Assembly: GCF_945873075.1 (NCBI RefSeq)
Contig: NZ_CAMCBS010000009.1
Location: forward strand, 16,730 to 80,729
Reading direction: 5' to 3'
From: an uncultured Moraxella sp.
Lineage (GTDB): Bacteria > Pseudomonadota > Gammaproteobacteria > Pseudomonadales > Moraxellaceae
DNA length: 64,000 bases
Under the pieces are notes generated by a model. The model was not told the origin of the DNA, made no database searches, and saw only the letters and a program-made list of their open reading frames with translations. Position 1 is the stretch's first letter; each line of letters opens with the position of its first letter. Positions 34,638 to 44,940 of this stretch are shown in pieces. A program made the position numbers and the translations under genes.

Positions 34638-35593
34638 ACCAAATTCTCCAATTTTTCTAATCGTGCCAATTTATCCGTTGGCAATGCTGTGATTGGGGTA
34701 GCTTGACGCTTGGCAAGGTTGGATAATACATTGCCCGGGCCACATTCGATAATCAGCTCAATCTCTTGGTCAGCAAGCTTTTGCATGGTTTTTGACCATT
34801 GGACAGGCATAGACAGCTGTTCGGTCAAAGCAAGCTTGATATCCGCTACATCGGAATGCACTTTGGCATGGCGGTTTTGGATAACGGCAATTTTGGCTTC
34901 ACCAAAGGCGGTTTGGTTTAGTAGTTCAGCCAATGCATCGCTAGCAGGATTCATCAGCTCACAATGCGATGGCACAGAGACTTTGAGCGGTACGGCTTTT
35001 TTGCCAAGTGCTTCAACAGCCGATAGCACACCTGCCACGCCCACTTCTGTGCCTGCGACCACGACTTGCCCCGGGCTATTAAAATTCGCCGCATTGACGA
35101 TGCCTGTGCTACCGCTGACTTCTTCGCATAGGCTTGCCACTTGTTCATCTTCAAGCCCCAAAACAGCCGCCATCTGCGTATCCATGCCCTTGACCGCTTC
35201 AGTCATCAGCTTGCCACGCTCATGCACAAGCTTGGCAGCATCGCCTAGGCTTAGCACGCCTGACGCCACAAGCGCACTATATTCACCGAGTGAATGTCCT
35301 GCCAAATACAGGGGCTTCAATGACTGCTTGGCAAGTAGCGGCTCAACAATACGCCAAATGGCAATGCTTGCGGTCAATAACGCAGGCTGTGTAAATTCGG
35401 TCTTGTTCAGACGGCTGTCATCTTGGGTCACTTCCCACAAATCAAAGCCAAGCGCACTGCTTGCTTCATCAAACGTCTTGTGCACCACATCATAAGTCTC
35501 AGCCAGCTCATTCATCATGCCGACTGTCTGCGAGCCTTGACCAGGGAAAACCACCGCCAATCGCTTGGCAACTGTGGTGATGTCTTGTGTCAT
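34634..35593 (-). CDS. fabD: Malonyl-CoA:ACP transacylase
   Basis: Loads malonate onto ACP for fatty acid synthesis. FPGQGSQTVGM is near residue 15, the nucleophilic Ser is in AGHSLGEYSALVA, and the catalytic His is in PSHCELM. It is 319 residues, close to the usual 310. AGGTG precedes the ATG. Tandem terminators separate it from rpmF, so plsX/fabH are not directly upstream as they are in E. coli. Confidence 0.96.
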   Translation of the reverse strand: MTQDITTVAKRLAVVFPGQGSQTVGMMNELAETYDVVHKTFDEASSALGFDLWEVTQDDSRLNKTEFTQPALLTASIAIWRIVEPLLAKQSLKPLYLAGHSLGEYSALVASGVLSLGDAAKLVHERGKLMTEAVKGMDTQMAAVLGLEDEQVASLCEEVSGSTGIVNAANFNSPGQVVVAGTEVGVAGVLSAVEALGKKAVPLKVSVPSHCELMNPASDALAELLNQTAFGEAKIAVIQNRHAKVHSDVADIKLALTEQLSMPVQWSKTMQKLADQEIELIIECGPGNVLSNLAKRQATPITALPTDKLARLEKLENLV

Positions 35594-35673
35594 AATTCAC
35601 CTATGTAAAATTTAGCCAACACACGCTTGGCTTGATTGGAAAATTCAATAAAAATATTTTGCCAATTTTATCA

Positions 35674-35704
35674 CAAAAAAATACATTTGTTTACCCAAAT
35701 GTAT
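35674..35704 (-). terminator. Second terminator downstream of rpmF
   Basis: ATACATTTG / CAAATGTAT (9 perfect pairs, loop GGTAAA) followed on the minus strand by seven T. The palindrome could also be an operator ahead of fabD. Confidence 0.7.
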
Positions 35705-35745
35705 CAACTGGCCGCACAATTCACAAAATCTTATTCCGACCCAAA

Positions 35746-35786
35746 TAAAAAACCAAGCCCATTGACTTGCAATGTTGGCTTGGCTT
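35746..35786 (-). terminator. First terminator downstream of rpmF
   Basis: AGCCAAGCC ... GGGCTTGGTTTTTT on the minus strand. Confidence 0.75.
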
Positions 35787-35805
35787 CATCATCACACAGT
35801 GATGC

Positions 35806-35988
35806 TTAGCTATCTTGGCTAACCTTGAATAGCTGACGACCACGGTAGAAACCGTCTTTGGTCGCGTGGTGGCGAAGGTGTTTTTCGCCAGTAGTAGAAT
35901 CGATGCTTAGCTCAGCAATAGCGATATGGTCGTGTGAACGACGCATGTCACGGCGTGAGCGGCTCTTGCGGTTTTGTTGAACTGCCAT
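35806..35988 (-). CDS. rpmF: 50S ribosomal protein L32
   Basis: A basic 60-residue protein with the L32 start [20 protein letters not shown]. There are no zinc-binding CxxC pairs, so it is the zinc-independent form. It follows yceD as in most gammaproteobacteria but has its own strong promoter in the 242-base gap. Confidence 0.96.
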   Translation of the reverse strand: MAVQQNRKSRSRRDMRRSHDHIAIAELSIDSTTGEKHLRHHATKDGFYRGRQLFKVSQDS

Positions 35989-36123
35989 GATAGCTCCTAA
36001 TTAAGTCAGTGGGCAGTTTGTGCCCATCAAGAAATAAACGGTTCGTGCGTCTTTGTCAATTTGTGTCAATGCGATTAAGCATCAATCGCCGTCCATCATA
36101 GACCTATGCACAATAAACGCTGT

Positions 36124-36152
36124 ATTATACGCAAAAATCTTGCAAATTTCAA
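36124..36152 (-). promoter_or_regulatory. rpmF promoter
   Basis: On the minus strand: TTGAAA, 17 bp, TATAAT. Confidence 0.8.
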
Positions 36153-36230
36153 AGCCTAATCGCAAAAATTTACAAAACTTTTCATCAAATTGTATTTTCA
36201 ATCACACTCAATCTCATTAAGTGATTGATA

Positions 36231-36773
36231 TTATGATAATTTACCCTTTAAGGCTGCCAGTGCTGCAAAGGGATTTTCTTGGATTTCTTCTTCGATTTCG
36301 TCACCGACCGACTCCACCAGCATCTCACAGTCGGCGTGGCGTGGCGATAATGGCAATGCCAAAATCAGCTCATCTTCGAGCAAATCTTTGACAGGTAGCA
36401 ATCGGCGAGCAGATTCACCAAGCTCATCAATCAGCACATATTCAGCGCCATCAACCAAGCCGATTTCGCTCTCATCACTCAATAACGCCAAGCGATATTC
36501 GCCCGATAAATCAATCGTAAACGGCTCAAGACAACGCTGACAGCCGACATTGGCACTGCCTGTTACTTGATAATCCAGCCACAATACGCCGTCTTGTTTT
36601 GCCAAATCAAACACCACCTGCAAAGCGTCGCCACCCACCATCTGCTCATTTAGGCGTGGCAATTCATCAATGGCAATCTCACCTTGCCAATGAAAGCCAA
36701 TATCCGCCCATTTTTCAAGCAGGATATTGTTTGGTAGCGTTTGATTATCGGGGTGTTTGTGCGTGTGTGTCAT
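36231..36773 (-). CDS. yceD: YceD/DUF177 family protein (23S rRNA accumulation)
   Basis: A 180-residue DUF177 protein; the family is linked to 23S rRNA accumulation and almost always precedes rpmF. Visible: CQRCLEPF motif, LPVKDLLEDELILALPLSP, and the C-terminal NPFAALAALK. The start is uncertain; ATG 36773 is taken, and the tracked ATG ten codons earlier is the alternative. Neither has a strong Shine-Dalgarno. Confidence 0.9.
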   Translation of the reverse strand: MTHTHKHPDNQTLPNNILLEKWADIGFHWQGEIAIDELPRLNEQMVGGDALQVVFDLAKQDGVLWLDYQVTGSANVGCQRCLEPFTIDLSGEYRLALLSDESEIGLVDGAEYVLIDELGESARRLLPVKDLLEDELILALPLSPRHADCEMLVESVGDEIEEEIQENPFAALAALKGKLS

Positions 36774-36895
36774 GGTCGTCAAAATCTTGGGATAAGCTAG
36801 CATTATGGCATATTTTTGCCAATTTCAAAAGTAAAATTTCTCAAACAAAATCAGCCAAAGATATTATAATAACAGTTTTTGACCTTTGATGAATC

Positions 36896-37642
36896 ATGAT
36901 TGACTTTAATCAGCTCTCGCCCGACATTGACATCTGTACAGCAGCCAGCGATACGACGCACGCCCATCGTATTCATACACTATGGCAAGCTTTTCACCAA
37001 AATAACGCCTTGATTGTTGATGCCGAGCATCTATTTGCCCAAATCAGCGCTGATGATTGGCAAAGTTTTTATCACACTTGGCAAGCCATCAAGCACGATA
37101 CGCAGGCCGAAGTCGCACTCACCGATTGGCTTATCCGATTGTTTGATACCCTGTTTAATAATGCACAGCTGATGCAAATGCCGACACGGCTCGTGCGTGG
37201 TGATGGCGAACCTGAATATTTTCCTGCCGATGAGCAGGATGTGGCACGCATTGAGTTTGCACATGGATTTTTTCAAAGTGCGCTACATGAGATTAGCCAC
37301 TGGTGCGTGGCGGGCAGACACAGACGCACGCTGAATGACTTTGGCTATTGGTACGAAGCAGACGGTCGCAATGAGACGACGCAGGCGATTTTTGAGCAAG
37401 TTGAAATCACCCCACAAGCCATCGAGTGCTTATTAAGCCTTGCACTTGGGCGTTATTTTTATGTCTCGCAAGACAATATCAATGCCGATTTTGACACATC
37501 CAAAAGCACCTTTGCCCAAGATGTCTATGCCAAAGCACTGCATTATCTGAATGAGCCACACACCCTGCCAAGAGATGCCAGACGGCTGTTGTGGGTGTTT
37601 TTGACACTGACGCACACGCCATTTTATCAATCCATCAACTAG
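36896..37642 (+). CDS. epmC: Elongation factor P hydroxylase EpmC (YfcM)
   Basis: Hydroxylates the beta-lysyl-lysine modification of EF-P. The core TRLVRGDGEPEYFPAD, FAHGFFQSALHEISHWCVAG (HExxH-like metal site) and FGYWYEADGRN matches E. coli EpmC closely. It is 248 residues, somewhat longer than E. coli (182), mostly at the N-terminus. The YciO-like gene follows after 8 bases with its own AGGA. Confidence 0.92.
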   Translation: MIDFNQLSPDIDICTAASDTTHAHRIHTLWQAFHQNNALIVDAEHLFAQISADDWQSFYHTWQAIKHDTQAEVALTDWLIRLFDTLFNNAQLMQMPTRLVRGDGEPEYFPADEQDVARIEFAHGFFQSALHEISHWCVAGRHRRTLNDFGYWYEADGRNETTQAIFEQVEITPQAIECLLSLALGRYFYVSQDNINADFDTSKSTFAQDVYAKALHYLNEPHTLPRDARRLLWVFLTLTHTPFYQSIN

Positions 37643-37650
37643 GAAACTGC

Positions 37651-38259
37651 ATGAACACCTACTATCCACACCCCGACAACCCACAAGAGCGCATCATCAA
37701 CCAAATCATTGATGCCCTGCAAAATGACAAACTGATCGTCTATCCAAGTCAGCACGGCTATCAGCTTGCCATGAGCCTATCTGCCAAAGATGCCCATACA
37801 CAAGCATCTCGTATGGGCAATTGGCAAACTATGCCGCACGCTGTGCTTATTTGCCAAAACTTAAGCCAAATCACCCACTATGCTGACATGGATAATTTTG
37901 CCCATCGCATCATGAAATCAAAGCTTGGCACGGGCATTGATTTTGCCCTTAATCCTACCAAGCTGACACCCAAAAAATTCATCCATGACAAAACCAAAAC
38001 CATCGCCGTACGACAAGCCACCACAGCCATTGAACAGGCATTGGTTGATAAACTTGGCGAAGCATTTGTGAGCCTACCCATCATCATCGATGGCGAGCCA
38101 CTTAATTATGACAGTAGCTATGAAGTGGAAATGGCAGTAGAAAATTTGGTGGATGGCTATATCAATGCCGGTGAAATTGCTCAAAGCACACCGACGCTTG
38201 TCAGTCTTATCGATGAGAGTGCCACCGTACTTATACAAGGTGATGCACAAATTGATTAA
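37651..38259 (+). CDS. Sua5/YciO/YrdC-family protein, YciO-like
   Basis: A 202-residue member of the threonylcarbamoyl-AMP synthase superfamily. The N-terminus HPDNPQERIINQ and general layout match E. coli YciO rather than TsaC. The function of YciO is unsettled (weak threonylcarbamoyl-AMP activity). The usual KRxxxKPF-like substrate motif is not evident; the corresponding VYPSQHGYQLA has Gln-His where others have Thr-Asp/Glu. ATG 37651 with AGGA is the start. It ends at a bidirectional terminator facing rplQ. Confidence 0.85.
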   Translation: MNTYYPHPDNPQERIINQIIDALQNDKLIVYPSQHGYQLAMSLSAKDAHTQASRMGNWQTMPHAVLICQNLSQITHYADMDNFAHRIMKSKLGTGIDFALNPTKLTPKKFIHDKTKTIAVRQATTAIEQALVDKLGEAFVSLPIIIDGEPLNYDSSYEVEMAVENLVDGYINAGEIAQSTPTLVSLIDESATVLIQGDAQID

Positions 38260-38283
38260 CAATAAGAAAAGTAAATCAAAGAT

Positions 38284-38320
38284 AAAACAAAACCCTGATT
38301 AAATAATCAGGGTTTTTTAG
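38284..38320. terminator. Bidirectional terminator of the YciO-like gene and the alpha operon
   Basis: AACCCTGATTA / TAATCAGGGTT stem with T-runs on both strands; lies between convergent YciO-like gene and rplQ. Confidence 0.85.
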
Positions 38321-38332
38321 CAGTGTGGTTGA

Positions 38333-38698
38333 TTATGGACGGTCAACCAACTCTACATATGCCATAGGTGCATTGTCACCATCACGGAAACCGCACTTGA
38401 TGATACGCAGATAACCACCTGGACGAGTTTGGTAGCGTGGACCAAGCTCAGCAAATAGTTTACCTACCATATCTTTGTTACGCATACGGCTGAATGCTAG
38501 ACGACGATTTGCAACGCTGTCTTCTTTTGCCAAAGTGATTAGTGGCTCAGCAACGCGGCGAAGCTCTTTTGCTTTTGGCAAAGTGGTTTTGATTAGCTCA
38601 TGCTCGAACAATGAGTTAGTCATGTTCTGGAACATAGCCTTACGATGGCTGCTGGTGCGACCCAGCTTGACTCCGCTTTTACGATGTCGCATGGTCAA
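38333..38698 (-). CDS. rplQ: 50S ribosomal protein L17
   Basis: Last gene of the alpha operon. The 121-residue protein has the L17 N-terminus [20 protein letters not shown] and the C-terminal [20 protein letters not shown]. It is 12 bases after rpoA. Confidence 0.97.
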   Translation of the reverse strand: MTMRHRKSGVKLGRTSSHRKAMFQNMTNSLFEHELIKTTLPKAKELRRVAEPLITLAKEDSVANRRLAFSRMRNKDMVGKLFAELGPRYQTRPGGYLRIIKCGFRDGDNAPMAYVELVDRP

Positions 38699-38710
38699 GT
38701 ATCCTTAAAA

Positions 38711-39715
38711 TTAGCGGCTACGATAAGAGAAACGATCATCGACACGCAAATCACTTGGCGGCCAGTTTTCTAGACGCATACCAAGTTCAAGATTCTTAGA
38801 TGCCAACACATCTTTGATCTCGGTCAATGATTTCTTACCTAGATTTGGTGTCTTAAGCAGTTCAGTTTCTGAACGCTGTACCAAATCACCGATGTAATAA
38901 ATGTTTTCAGCTTTCAAGCAGTTTGCTGAACGAACCGTTAGCTCAAGATCATCAACTGGACGAAGTAGTACAGGATCAATCTCTTCTTTTTCTTTGATTG
39001 GCTCAGGTGCTTCTTCTGCTTCTAGATCTACAAAGATAGCGATTTGCTGTTGTAGAATAGTCGCAGCTTTGCGAATAGCTTCTTCTGGGTCGATCGTGCC
39101 GTTCGTTTCAAGCTCGATAATTAGCTTATCAAGGTCGGTACGCTGTTCAACACGAGCATTCTCAACATCATAAGCAACACGCAAAATCGGACTAAAGCTA
39201 GCGTCAAGTTTTAGACGACCAATCACCTTCGAATTTGCATCTTCACGACGCTGATTTGCAGGCTCATAACCACGACCAGTCACCACACGCAGGCGCATCT
39301 TCAGATGGCCACGCTCACTCAATGTACCAAGCACCAAGTTTGGATTGGCGATTTCGACATTATGTGGTAGTTCTAGGTCTGCAGCAGTTACAACACCTGC
39401 ACCCTTTTTATCCAAAGTCAAATAAGCTTCATTCTGGTCATGCAGGATAATTGCCAACGATTTTAGATTTAATAGCAAATCCAAAACGTCTTCTTGCAAG
39501 CCTTCTAGGGTAGAATACTCATGATCTACGCCTTCGATTTCAGCTTCAACTACCGCTGCACCAGACAATGAAGAAAGCAGAATGCGACGAAGAGCATTAC
39601 CAAGGGTATGCCCAAAACCGCGTTCTAACGGCTCGAGCGTGACCTTTGCAGTCGTTTCATTAACCGTGTCCACGTTAATCGCGCTCGGTGTTAGAAACTC
39701 AGTTGCATTTGTCAT
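38711..39715 (-). CDS. rpoA: RNA polymerase alpha subunit
   Basis: The 334-residue assembly and activator-contact subunit of RNA polymerase. The N-terminal domain includes [19 protein letters not shown]; the C-terminal domain DNA/activator-binding region is [20 protein letters not shown] and [14 protein letters not shown]. Standard position between rpsD and rplQ. Confidence 0.98.
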   Translation of the reverse strand: MTNATEFLTPSAINVDTVNETTAKVTLEPLERGFGHTLGNALRRILLSSLSGAAVVEAEIEGVDHEYSTLEGLQEDVLDLLLNLKSLAIILHDQNEAYLTLDKKGAGVVTAADLELPHNVEIANPNLVLGTLSERGHLKMRLRVVTGRGYEPANQRREDANSKVIGRLKLDASFSPILRVAYDVENARVEQRTDLDKLIIELETNGTIDPEEAIRKAATILQQQIAIFVDLEAEEAPEPIKEKEEIDPVLLRPVDDLELTVRSANCLKAENIYYIGDLVQRSETELLKTPNLGKKSLTEIKDVLASKNLELGMRLENWPPSDLRVDDRFSYRSR

Positions 39716-39739
39716 AGTGTCACCTCGATTTAATTCGGA

Positions 39740-40381
39740 TTATTTAGAATATAGCTCAACAATCAAGTGTTCGTTGATTTCAGCAGGCAATTCGCTACGC
39801 TCTGGCGCAGATTTGAAAGTACCTTGTAGTTTGCTGTGATCAACTTCCAACCATGCTGGAATGCCACGCTGAGTCGCAAGTTCAACTGCGTTTTTGATAC
39901 GAAGTTGTTCTTTTGATTTTTCGTGAACAGCAATCACATCACCGTCTTGAACTTGAATTGATGGAATGTTTACACGAACAAACTCATCACGACCTGCTTT
40001 TTTAAGCAAGATAGCACGGTGGCTAACCAACTGACGCGCTTCTGCACGAGTAGCACCAAAGCCCATGCGATATACAACGTTGTCAAGGCGACGCTCAAGG
40101 GTTACTAGTAGGTTTTCACCAGTAGCACCACGCTGACGAGCAGCTTCTTTATAGTAGTTAGAGAACTGACGCTCTAGTACGCCGTACATACGCTTAACTT
40201 TTTGCTTTTCGCGAAGCTGTGATGCGTATTCAGAAGTTTTATTTTGGCTGTTGCCATGCTGACCAGGTACACGACCTGCTTTCTTAGTCTTCACATCGTA
40301 AGCTTTAACGCCTGATTTCAATTGAAGATCAGTGCCTTCACGACGTGATAGTTTTAGTTTTGGACCAATATAACGGGCCAT
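39740..40381 (-). CDS. rpsD: 30S ribosomal protein S4
   Basis: A 213-residue primary 16S rRNA binder, often the autoregulator of the alpha operon. N-terminal [20 protein letters not shown]4 RNA-binding domain with [14 protein letters not shown]. It has no zinc-binding Cys set. Confidence 0.98.
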   Translation of the reverse strand: MARYIGPKLKLSRREGTDLQLKSGVKAYDVKTKKAGRVPGQHGNSQNKTSEYASQLREKQKVKRMYGVLERQFSNYYKEAARQRGATGENLLVTLERRLDNVVYRMGFGATRAEARQLVSHRAILLKKAGRDEFVRVNIPSIQVQDGDVIAVHEKSKEQLRIKNAVELATQRGIPAWLEVDHSKLQGTFKSAPERSELPAEINEHLIVELYSK

Positions 40382-40393
40382 AAGTCTATCTCC

Positions 40394-40786
40394 TTAAACG
40401 CGGCGTTTCTTAGGTGGGCGGCAGCCGTTGTGTGGAATTGGTGTTACATCGCTGATGCTGTTAATTTTATAACCCAATGCACCTAATGCACGAACCGCAG
40501 ACTCACGACCTGGTCCTGGACCTTTAACCAAGACATCGACATTCTTAACACCATATGTTTCTTGAGCAGCTTTACCAGCTACTTCAGCTGCAACCTGTGC
40601 AGCAAATGGTGTAGATTTGCGTGAACCGCGGAAGCCTTGTCCACCAGAAGTGGCCCAAGCCAATGCATTACCTTGACGATCAGTAATCGTTACAATGGTG
40701 TTATTAAAAGACGCATGAATGTGGGCGATACCTTCAGATACCGAACGACGAGCCACTTTTTTGCGGCTACGAGTGTCTTTTGCCAT
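40394..40786 (-). CDS. rpsK: 30S ribosomal protein S11
   Basis: A 130-residue platform protein; motifs [20 protein letters not shown] and the C-terminal [15 protein letters not shown]. Spaced 12 bases from rpsD. Confidence 0.98.
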   Translation of the reverse strand: MAKDTRSRKKVARRSVSEGIAHIHASFNNTIVTITDRQGNALAWATSGGQGFRGSRKSTPFAAQVAAEVAGKAAQETYGVKNVDVLVKGPGPGRESAVRALGALGYKINSISDVTPIPHNGCRPPKKRRV

Positions 40787-40806
40787 CTTTTAGCTTCCTA
40801 AGTTAG

Positions 40807-41163
40807 TTACTTTTTAATTGCTTTGCGTGGACCTTTACGGGTACGCGCGTTAGTTTTAGTACGTTGACCATTTACAGGCAGACCACGACGATGGCGAAGA
40901 CCACGGTAGCAACCCAAATCGACCAAACGCTTGATGTTCATTGAAACTTCACGACGAAGGTCGCCTTCAACTGTGTAGTTTGCAACTTCTGCACGAACAG
41001 CATCCAGTTGTGAATCATCTAACGAACCAATTTTGGTAGTTTCAGCGATACCAACTTTAGCAAGGATTTGCTTAGCAGTGGTACGACCGATACCAAAAAT
41101 GTAAGTTAGCGAAATCACAGCATGTTTGTTGTCCGGAATGTTTACACCGGCAATACGAGCCAT
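40807..41163 (-). CDS. rpsM: 30S ribosomal protein S13
   Basis: A 118-residue head protein that contacts P-site tRNA; N-terminal [20 protein letters not shown] and C-terminal [18 protein letters not shown]. First gene of the alpha block after a 127-base gap from rpmJ. Confidence 0.98.
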   Translation of the reverse strand: MARIAGVNIPDNKHAVISLTYIFGIGRTTAKQILAKVGIAETTKIGSLDDSQLDAVRAEVANYTVEGDLRREVSMNIKRLVDLGCYRGLRHRRGLPVNGQRTKTNARTRKGPRKAIKK

Positions 41164-41290
41164 TGATTTCTCTCCATTAGCACAAATGCAAGTGCATTTG
41201 CTAAGTATTAACCGCTATCAAAAATGATAGCATGGCAAGAAGCGGATAATACATTATCCGCTACCAAATATCAAGTATTAATTTGTAAAA

Positions 41291-41407
41291 TTAACCTTGA
41301 CGTTGTTTATGACGTGGTTCCGCACTGCAGATCACAAGGACTTTGCCTTTGCGACGAACAATTTTGCAGCTACCACAGATTTTTTTGACAGATGCTTGAA
41401 CTTTCAT
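41291..41407 (-). CDS. rpmJ: 50S ribosomal protein L36
   Basis: A 38-residue gene absent from the ORF track because of length. Translation begins [20 protein letters not shown] and ends [12 protein letters not shown]. It is the zinc-binding form with CxxC, Cys and His ligands. It lies 22 bases after secY, its usual place. Confidence 0.97.
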   Translation of the reverse strand: MKVQASVKKICGSCKIVRRKGKVLVICSAEPRHKQRQG

Positions 41408-41429
41408 GTCATGCTCCTAAAGCTCATCA

Positions 41430-42758
41430 CTAATGCGATGATTTGATTAACGCTTGATCATGGTATTGATGTGACATCAAGTGTGCTTGAATCTGCGAAA
41501 TAAAGTCCATCAGTACAACAACCATAATCAATAGCGAAGAACCACCCAATGGGATTGGTATATTGAATGAAAACTGAATAATCATTGGCATTAAGCAAAT
41601 GACAGTCATATACATTGCACCAATAAAGGTGAGTCGGTTTAAAACAAAATCTAGGTATCGCTTGGTTTGCATCCCTGGGCGGATACCAGGAATATAGGCA
41701 CCACTACGCTTCAAATTCTCAGCAACTTCTGCAGGATTAAACATCAATGCTGTATAAAAATAACAGAAAAAGATGATCATCAATGCAAAAAGCAACAAGT
41801 AAAGTGGCTGACCCGGCTGCAACACCAAAGAGATGTTTTGCAGAACCTCTTGGGTTAAGGTCGGATTATCAACACCACTAGTCCATTGTCCCAAACTTGC
41901 AGGCAAAAGCAATAGCGAACTTGCAAAAATTGCAGGAATGACACCAGCCATATTTAGCTTTAGTGGCAAATGTGATTGCTGCTGAGCATAGACCTTACGA
42001 CCTTGCTGCTGCTTTTGAGCATAATTTACAGGCACACGACGCTGTGCACGCTCAATAAACACAATTGCGGCAACCACAGCCAAGCCAAGTGCGGCAAAAA
42101 TCAAGATAACAATCATATTCATGTCTTGACTTAGAGCCTGTGAAATCATGCTTGGCGCTGAAGCAATGATGCTGGCAAAAATCAGCATGGAAATACCATT
42201 GCCAACACCTCGTTCAGTGATTTGCTCACCCAACCACATCAAGAACATTGAACCTGCCACTAAAGAAGCGACAGCAGGGATATAAAATCCAAGCCCCGAT
42301 GTAATGGTCAGACCACCAGCAATCAAACCTGTGCACATGCCAATCGCCTGAACCAACGCCAATGCTAAAGTACCTTGGCGAGTATACTTATTTAGAATGC
42401 GACGACCAGCTTCACCTTCTTTTTTAAGCGCATCAAGCGAAGGTATCACGGTAGACATCATCTGCACCACAATCGATGCAGAAATGTAAGGCATAATACC
42501 CAATGCCATGATTGACATGCGCTCCAATGCACCTCCCGAGAACATGTTAAACATGCCCAAGAAAGTGTTTTGATTGCGTTGGAAGAACTGAGCTAAACCA
42601 TTGGGATCCATACCTGGAATAGGGATATGCGAACCAAGACGATAAACAATCAACGCCCCAAGCAAAAAAAGCATACGATTCCACAGCTCATCGTATTTAC
42701 GAATGAAAGCCAGTGGATTTAAAGGCACGCCTCGGCGAGACGATGATTGCTTAGACAT
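41430..42758 (-). CDS. secY: Preprotein translocase subunit SecY
   Basis: The channel-forming subunit of the Sec translocon. It is 442 residues with ten predicted membrane spans; the N-terminal LGALIVYRLGSHIPIPGM, plug region following it, and the cytoplasmic loop with ENLKRSGAYIPGIRPG are typical. It is 3 bases after rplO and therefore coupled. Confidence 0.98.
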   Translation of the reverse strand: MSKQSSSRRGVPLNPLAFIRKYDELWNRMLFLLGALIVYRLGSHIPIPGMDPNGLAQFFQRNQNTFLGMFNMFSGGALERMSIMALGIMPYISASIVVQMMSTVIPSLDALKKEGEAGRRILNKYTRQGTLALALVQAIGMCTGLIAGGLTITSGLGFYIPAVASLVAGSMFLMWLGEQITERGVGNGISMLIFASIIASAPSMISQALSQDMNMIVILIFAALGLAVVAAIVFIERAQRRVPVNYAQKQQQGRKVYAQQQSHLPLKLNMAGVIPAIFASSLLLLPASLGQWTSGVDNPTLTQEVLQNISLVLQPGQPLYLLLFALMIIFFCYFYTALMFNPAEVAENLKRSGAYIPGIRPGMQTKRYLDFVLNRLTFIGAMYMTVICLMPMIIQFSFNIPIPLGGSSLLIMVVVLMDFISQIQAHLMSHQYHDQALIKSSH

Positions 42759-42761
42759 AGA

Positions 42762-43202
42762 TTACTCCTCGACGCTGCCACCAGCAGCTTCGATTGCTTG
42801 TTTTGCACCTTTAGTAACTTTTACGCCTTTAAAGGTCAATGCGCGAGTTACTTCACCTGATAGGATGATGCGTGCACGCTTCATATCACCACGAATGATG
42901 TTAGCAGCTTTCAAAGTTTCAACGGTAACTACGTCACCTTCAACTTTGTTTAGCTCAGATAGACGAACTTCAGCAGTTGTCATAGCAATCTTTGACGTAA
43001 AACCAAATTTTGGCAAACGACGGTAGATTGGCATTTGACCGCCTTCAAAACCCGCAGGAATGCTAGAGCCTGAGCGTGAAGTTTGACCTTTGATACCGCG
43101 GCCACCAGTCTTACCAATACCAGAACCGATACCACGACCACGACGAAGTGCTTTTTTCTTAGCACCTAGTGCTGGTGATAGTTCATTAAGCTTAAGACCC
43201 AT
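42762..43202 (-). CDS. rplO: 50S ribosomal protein L15
   Basis: A 146-residue protein with the Gly/Arg-rich L15 N-terminus ([20 protein letters not shown]). Its ATG shares a base with the rpmD stop (TAATG). Confidence 0.98.
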   Translation of the reverse strand: MGLKLNELSPALGAKKKALRRGRGIGSGIGKTGGRGIKGQTSRSGSSIPAGFEGGQMPIYRRLPKFGFTSKIAMTTAEVRLSELNKVEGDVVTVETLKAANIIRGDMKRARIILSGEVTRALTFKGVKVTKGAKQAIEAAGGSVEE

Positions 43203-43381
43203 TACGCTTCCTCCACTTTAACCATGTAGATCACACGATTTACCATACCACGAGTTGAAGGAGTATCTTCCACTTCTACAGTATGACCAATGCGACGCAG
43301 TCCCAAACCTTTAAGACAAGCTTTGTGGCTTGCCAAACGATGGGCGCTCGACTTTACTTGAGTAACTTTCATTTTTTTCAT
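43202..43381 (-). CDS. rpmD: 50S ribosomal protein L30
   Basis: A 59-residue gene missed by the ORF track. Translation [20 protein letters not shown] ... [17 protein letters not shown] is typical of L30. ATG 43381 has AGGTGA upstream; the internal ATG three codons later is the alternative. It sits between rpsE and rplO. Confidence 0.96.
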   Translation of the reverse strand: MKKMKVTQVKSSAHRLASHKACLKGLGLRRIGHTVEVEDTPSTRGMVNRVIYMVKVEEA

Positions 43382-43398
43382 CGTAACTCACCTATTTC

Positions 43399-43896
43399 TT
43401 AGCCCAAAATTTCTTCAACAGTTTTACCGCGCTTAGCAGCGATTTGCTCTGGTGAAGTCATATCACGCAGACCTTTGAATGTTGCTTGTACAACATTTGC
43501 TGCATTGGTTGAGCCATAGCATTTTGCCAATACGTTTTGAACGCCAGCAACTTCAAGTACAGCACGCATTGCACCACCAGCAATAACGCCGGTACCTTCT
43601 GATGCAGGTTGCATATATACTTTTGAAGCACCATGACGAGCGTTGATTGGGTGTTGGATGGTTGTGCCATCAAGATCAACAGTGATCATATTGCGTTTAG
43701 CAGCTTCTAGTGCTTTTTGGATAGCAGCAGGCACTTCACGTGCTTTACCACGACCAAAACCAACGCGACCATTGCCATCACCAACAACAGTTAGTGCTGT
43801 GAAAGAGAAGATACGACCACCTTTGACCACTTTTGCAACGCGATCAACGGCAACCAATTTCTCAACCAAACCTTCAGTTTGTTCTACTTTTGCCAT
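43399..43896 (-). CDS. rpsE: 30S ribosomal protein S5
   Basis: A 165-residue protein involved in decoding fidelity; N-terminal [20 protein letters not shown] and [20 protein letters not shown] are the S5 signature. It follows rplR after 2 bases. Confidence 0.98.
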   Translation of the reverse strand: MAKVEQTEGLVEKLVAVDRVAKVVKGGRIFSFTALTVVGDGNGRVGFGRGKAREVPAAIQKALEAAKRNMITVDLDGTTIQHPINARHGASKVYMQPASEGTGVIAGGAMRAVLEVAGVQNVLAKCYGSTNAANVVQATFKGLRDMTSPEQIAAKRGKTVEEILG

Positions 43897-43898
43897 GA

Positions 43899-44249
43899 TT
43901 AAAACTCCAATCCGTTCTCGCGAGCAGCGTCAGCCAAAGCTTTTACGCGGCCATGATATTTAAAACCACTACGATCGAATGCAACTTTGGTAATGCCAGC
44001 AGCTTTTGCACGCTCAGCAATTAGAGCACCAACAGCTTTAGCCGCTTCAACGTTGCCAGTTGAACCTGAACGTAGGCTTGCATCCAAAGTTGAAGCTTGA
44101 GCAACAACAACACCGCCAGTTGGCGAGATGATTTGAGCATAGATATGGCGTGGTGTGCGGTTAACAGTCAAACGGTTAACACCAAGATGACGGATATGAG
44201 CACGGGTTTTTTTGGCACGACGTAGGCGTGCTGATTTTTTATCAAACAT
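43899..44249 (-). CDS. rplR: 50S ribosomal protein L18
   Basis: A 116-residue 5S rRNA-binding protein; C-terminal [20 protein letters not shown] and N-terminal [20 protein letters not shown] are typical. Confidence 0.98.
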   Translation of the reverse strand: MFDKKSARLRRAKKTRAHIRHLGVNRLTVNRTPRHIYAQIISPTGGVVVAQASTLDASLRSGSTGNVEAAKAVGALIAERAKAAGITKVAFDRSGFKYHGRVKALADAARENGLEF

Positions 44250-44261
44250 GATTACCCACCT

Positions 44262-44795
44262 TTACTTTTTCTTAGCTTCTTTACGAAGAACAACTTCATC
44301 GCTATAGCGAACACCTTTACCTTTATAAGGCTCTGGTGGACGGAAGCTACGAATTTTAGCAGCAGCTTGGCCAAGTTTTTGCTTATCGCTTGATTTTAGA
44401 ACGATTTCAGTTTGGCTTGGGCTTTCTGCGCTAACGCCTTCTGGAAGGGTGTATTCGATTGGGTGAGAGAAGCCTAAGCTTAGGTTAACTTTGTTACCTG
44501 CAACTTGTGCACGATAACCAACGCCGATCAACTGTAGGCGGCGTTCGAAACCTTCGCTAACACCTTTAACCATGTTGTTAAGAAGTGCACGCACTGTACC
44601 AGTGTGCATCCACGCTTCTTTAGTGTCAGCAACTGGAGATAGTGTTACGACACCTTCTTCTTGTTTTAGCTCGACCAATTCATGCAGGCTCAAAGACAGA
44701 GTACCGTTTTTGCCTTTGACCTCAACCTGCCGATCGTTCAAAGTAACGCTTGTACCAGCTGGTAGCGTTACTGGGGCTTTAGCCACACGAGACAT
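44262..44795 (-). CDS. rplF: 50S ribosomal protein L6
   Basis: A 177-residue protein; [14 protein letters not shown] start and C-terminal [22 protein letters not shown] 44795 has AAGGAA upstream, so the tracked start five codons earlier is dropped. A terminator-like hairpin sits between rpsH and this gene. Confidence 0.97.
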   Translation of the reverse strand: MSRVAKAPVTLPAGTSVTLNDRQVEVKGKNGTLSLSLHELVELKQEEGVVTLSPVADTKEAWMHTGTVRALLNNMVKGVSEGFERRLQLIGVGYRAQVAGNKVNLSLGFSHPIEYTLPEGVSAESPSQTEIVLKSSDKQKLGQAAAKIRSFRPPEPYKGKGVRYSDEVVLRKEAKKK

Positions 44796-44821
44796 AGGAA
44801 TTTCCTTCAAATGAAAATTAA

Positions 44822-44911
44822 ACTACCAGAAATTGGTAGTCACAAAAAAACTAACAGGCATTAAAGCCTGCTAGTTTAACATATTTACGCTTAAGAGTAA
44901 ACCTTAAGTGT
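44822..44911 (-). promoter_or_regulatory. Terminator-like hairpin cluster between rpsH and rplF
   Basis: Read on the minus strand: a 9-bp stem-loop (44887-44911), then AAACTAGCAGGC TTTAAT GCCTGTTAGTTT followed by a T-run (44844-44877), then ACTACCA / TGGTAGT (44822-44840). The middle one has the form of an intrinsic terminator inside the spc operon, 49 bases before the rplF start. No good promoter is seen after it, so partial termination or a protein-binding site is likely. Confidence 0.65.
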
Positions 44912-44940
44912 AATAATTTTGTAAGCATCACGCTTAGGGA

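Noticed and set aside
34710-35495. 261-aa plus-strand ORF opposite fabD
   Set aside because: Ser/Thr/Ala-rich shadow of fabD with no independent start or family.
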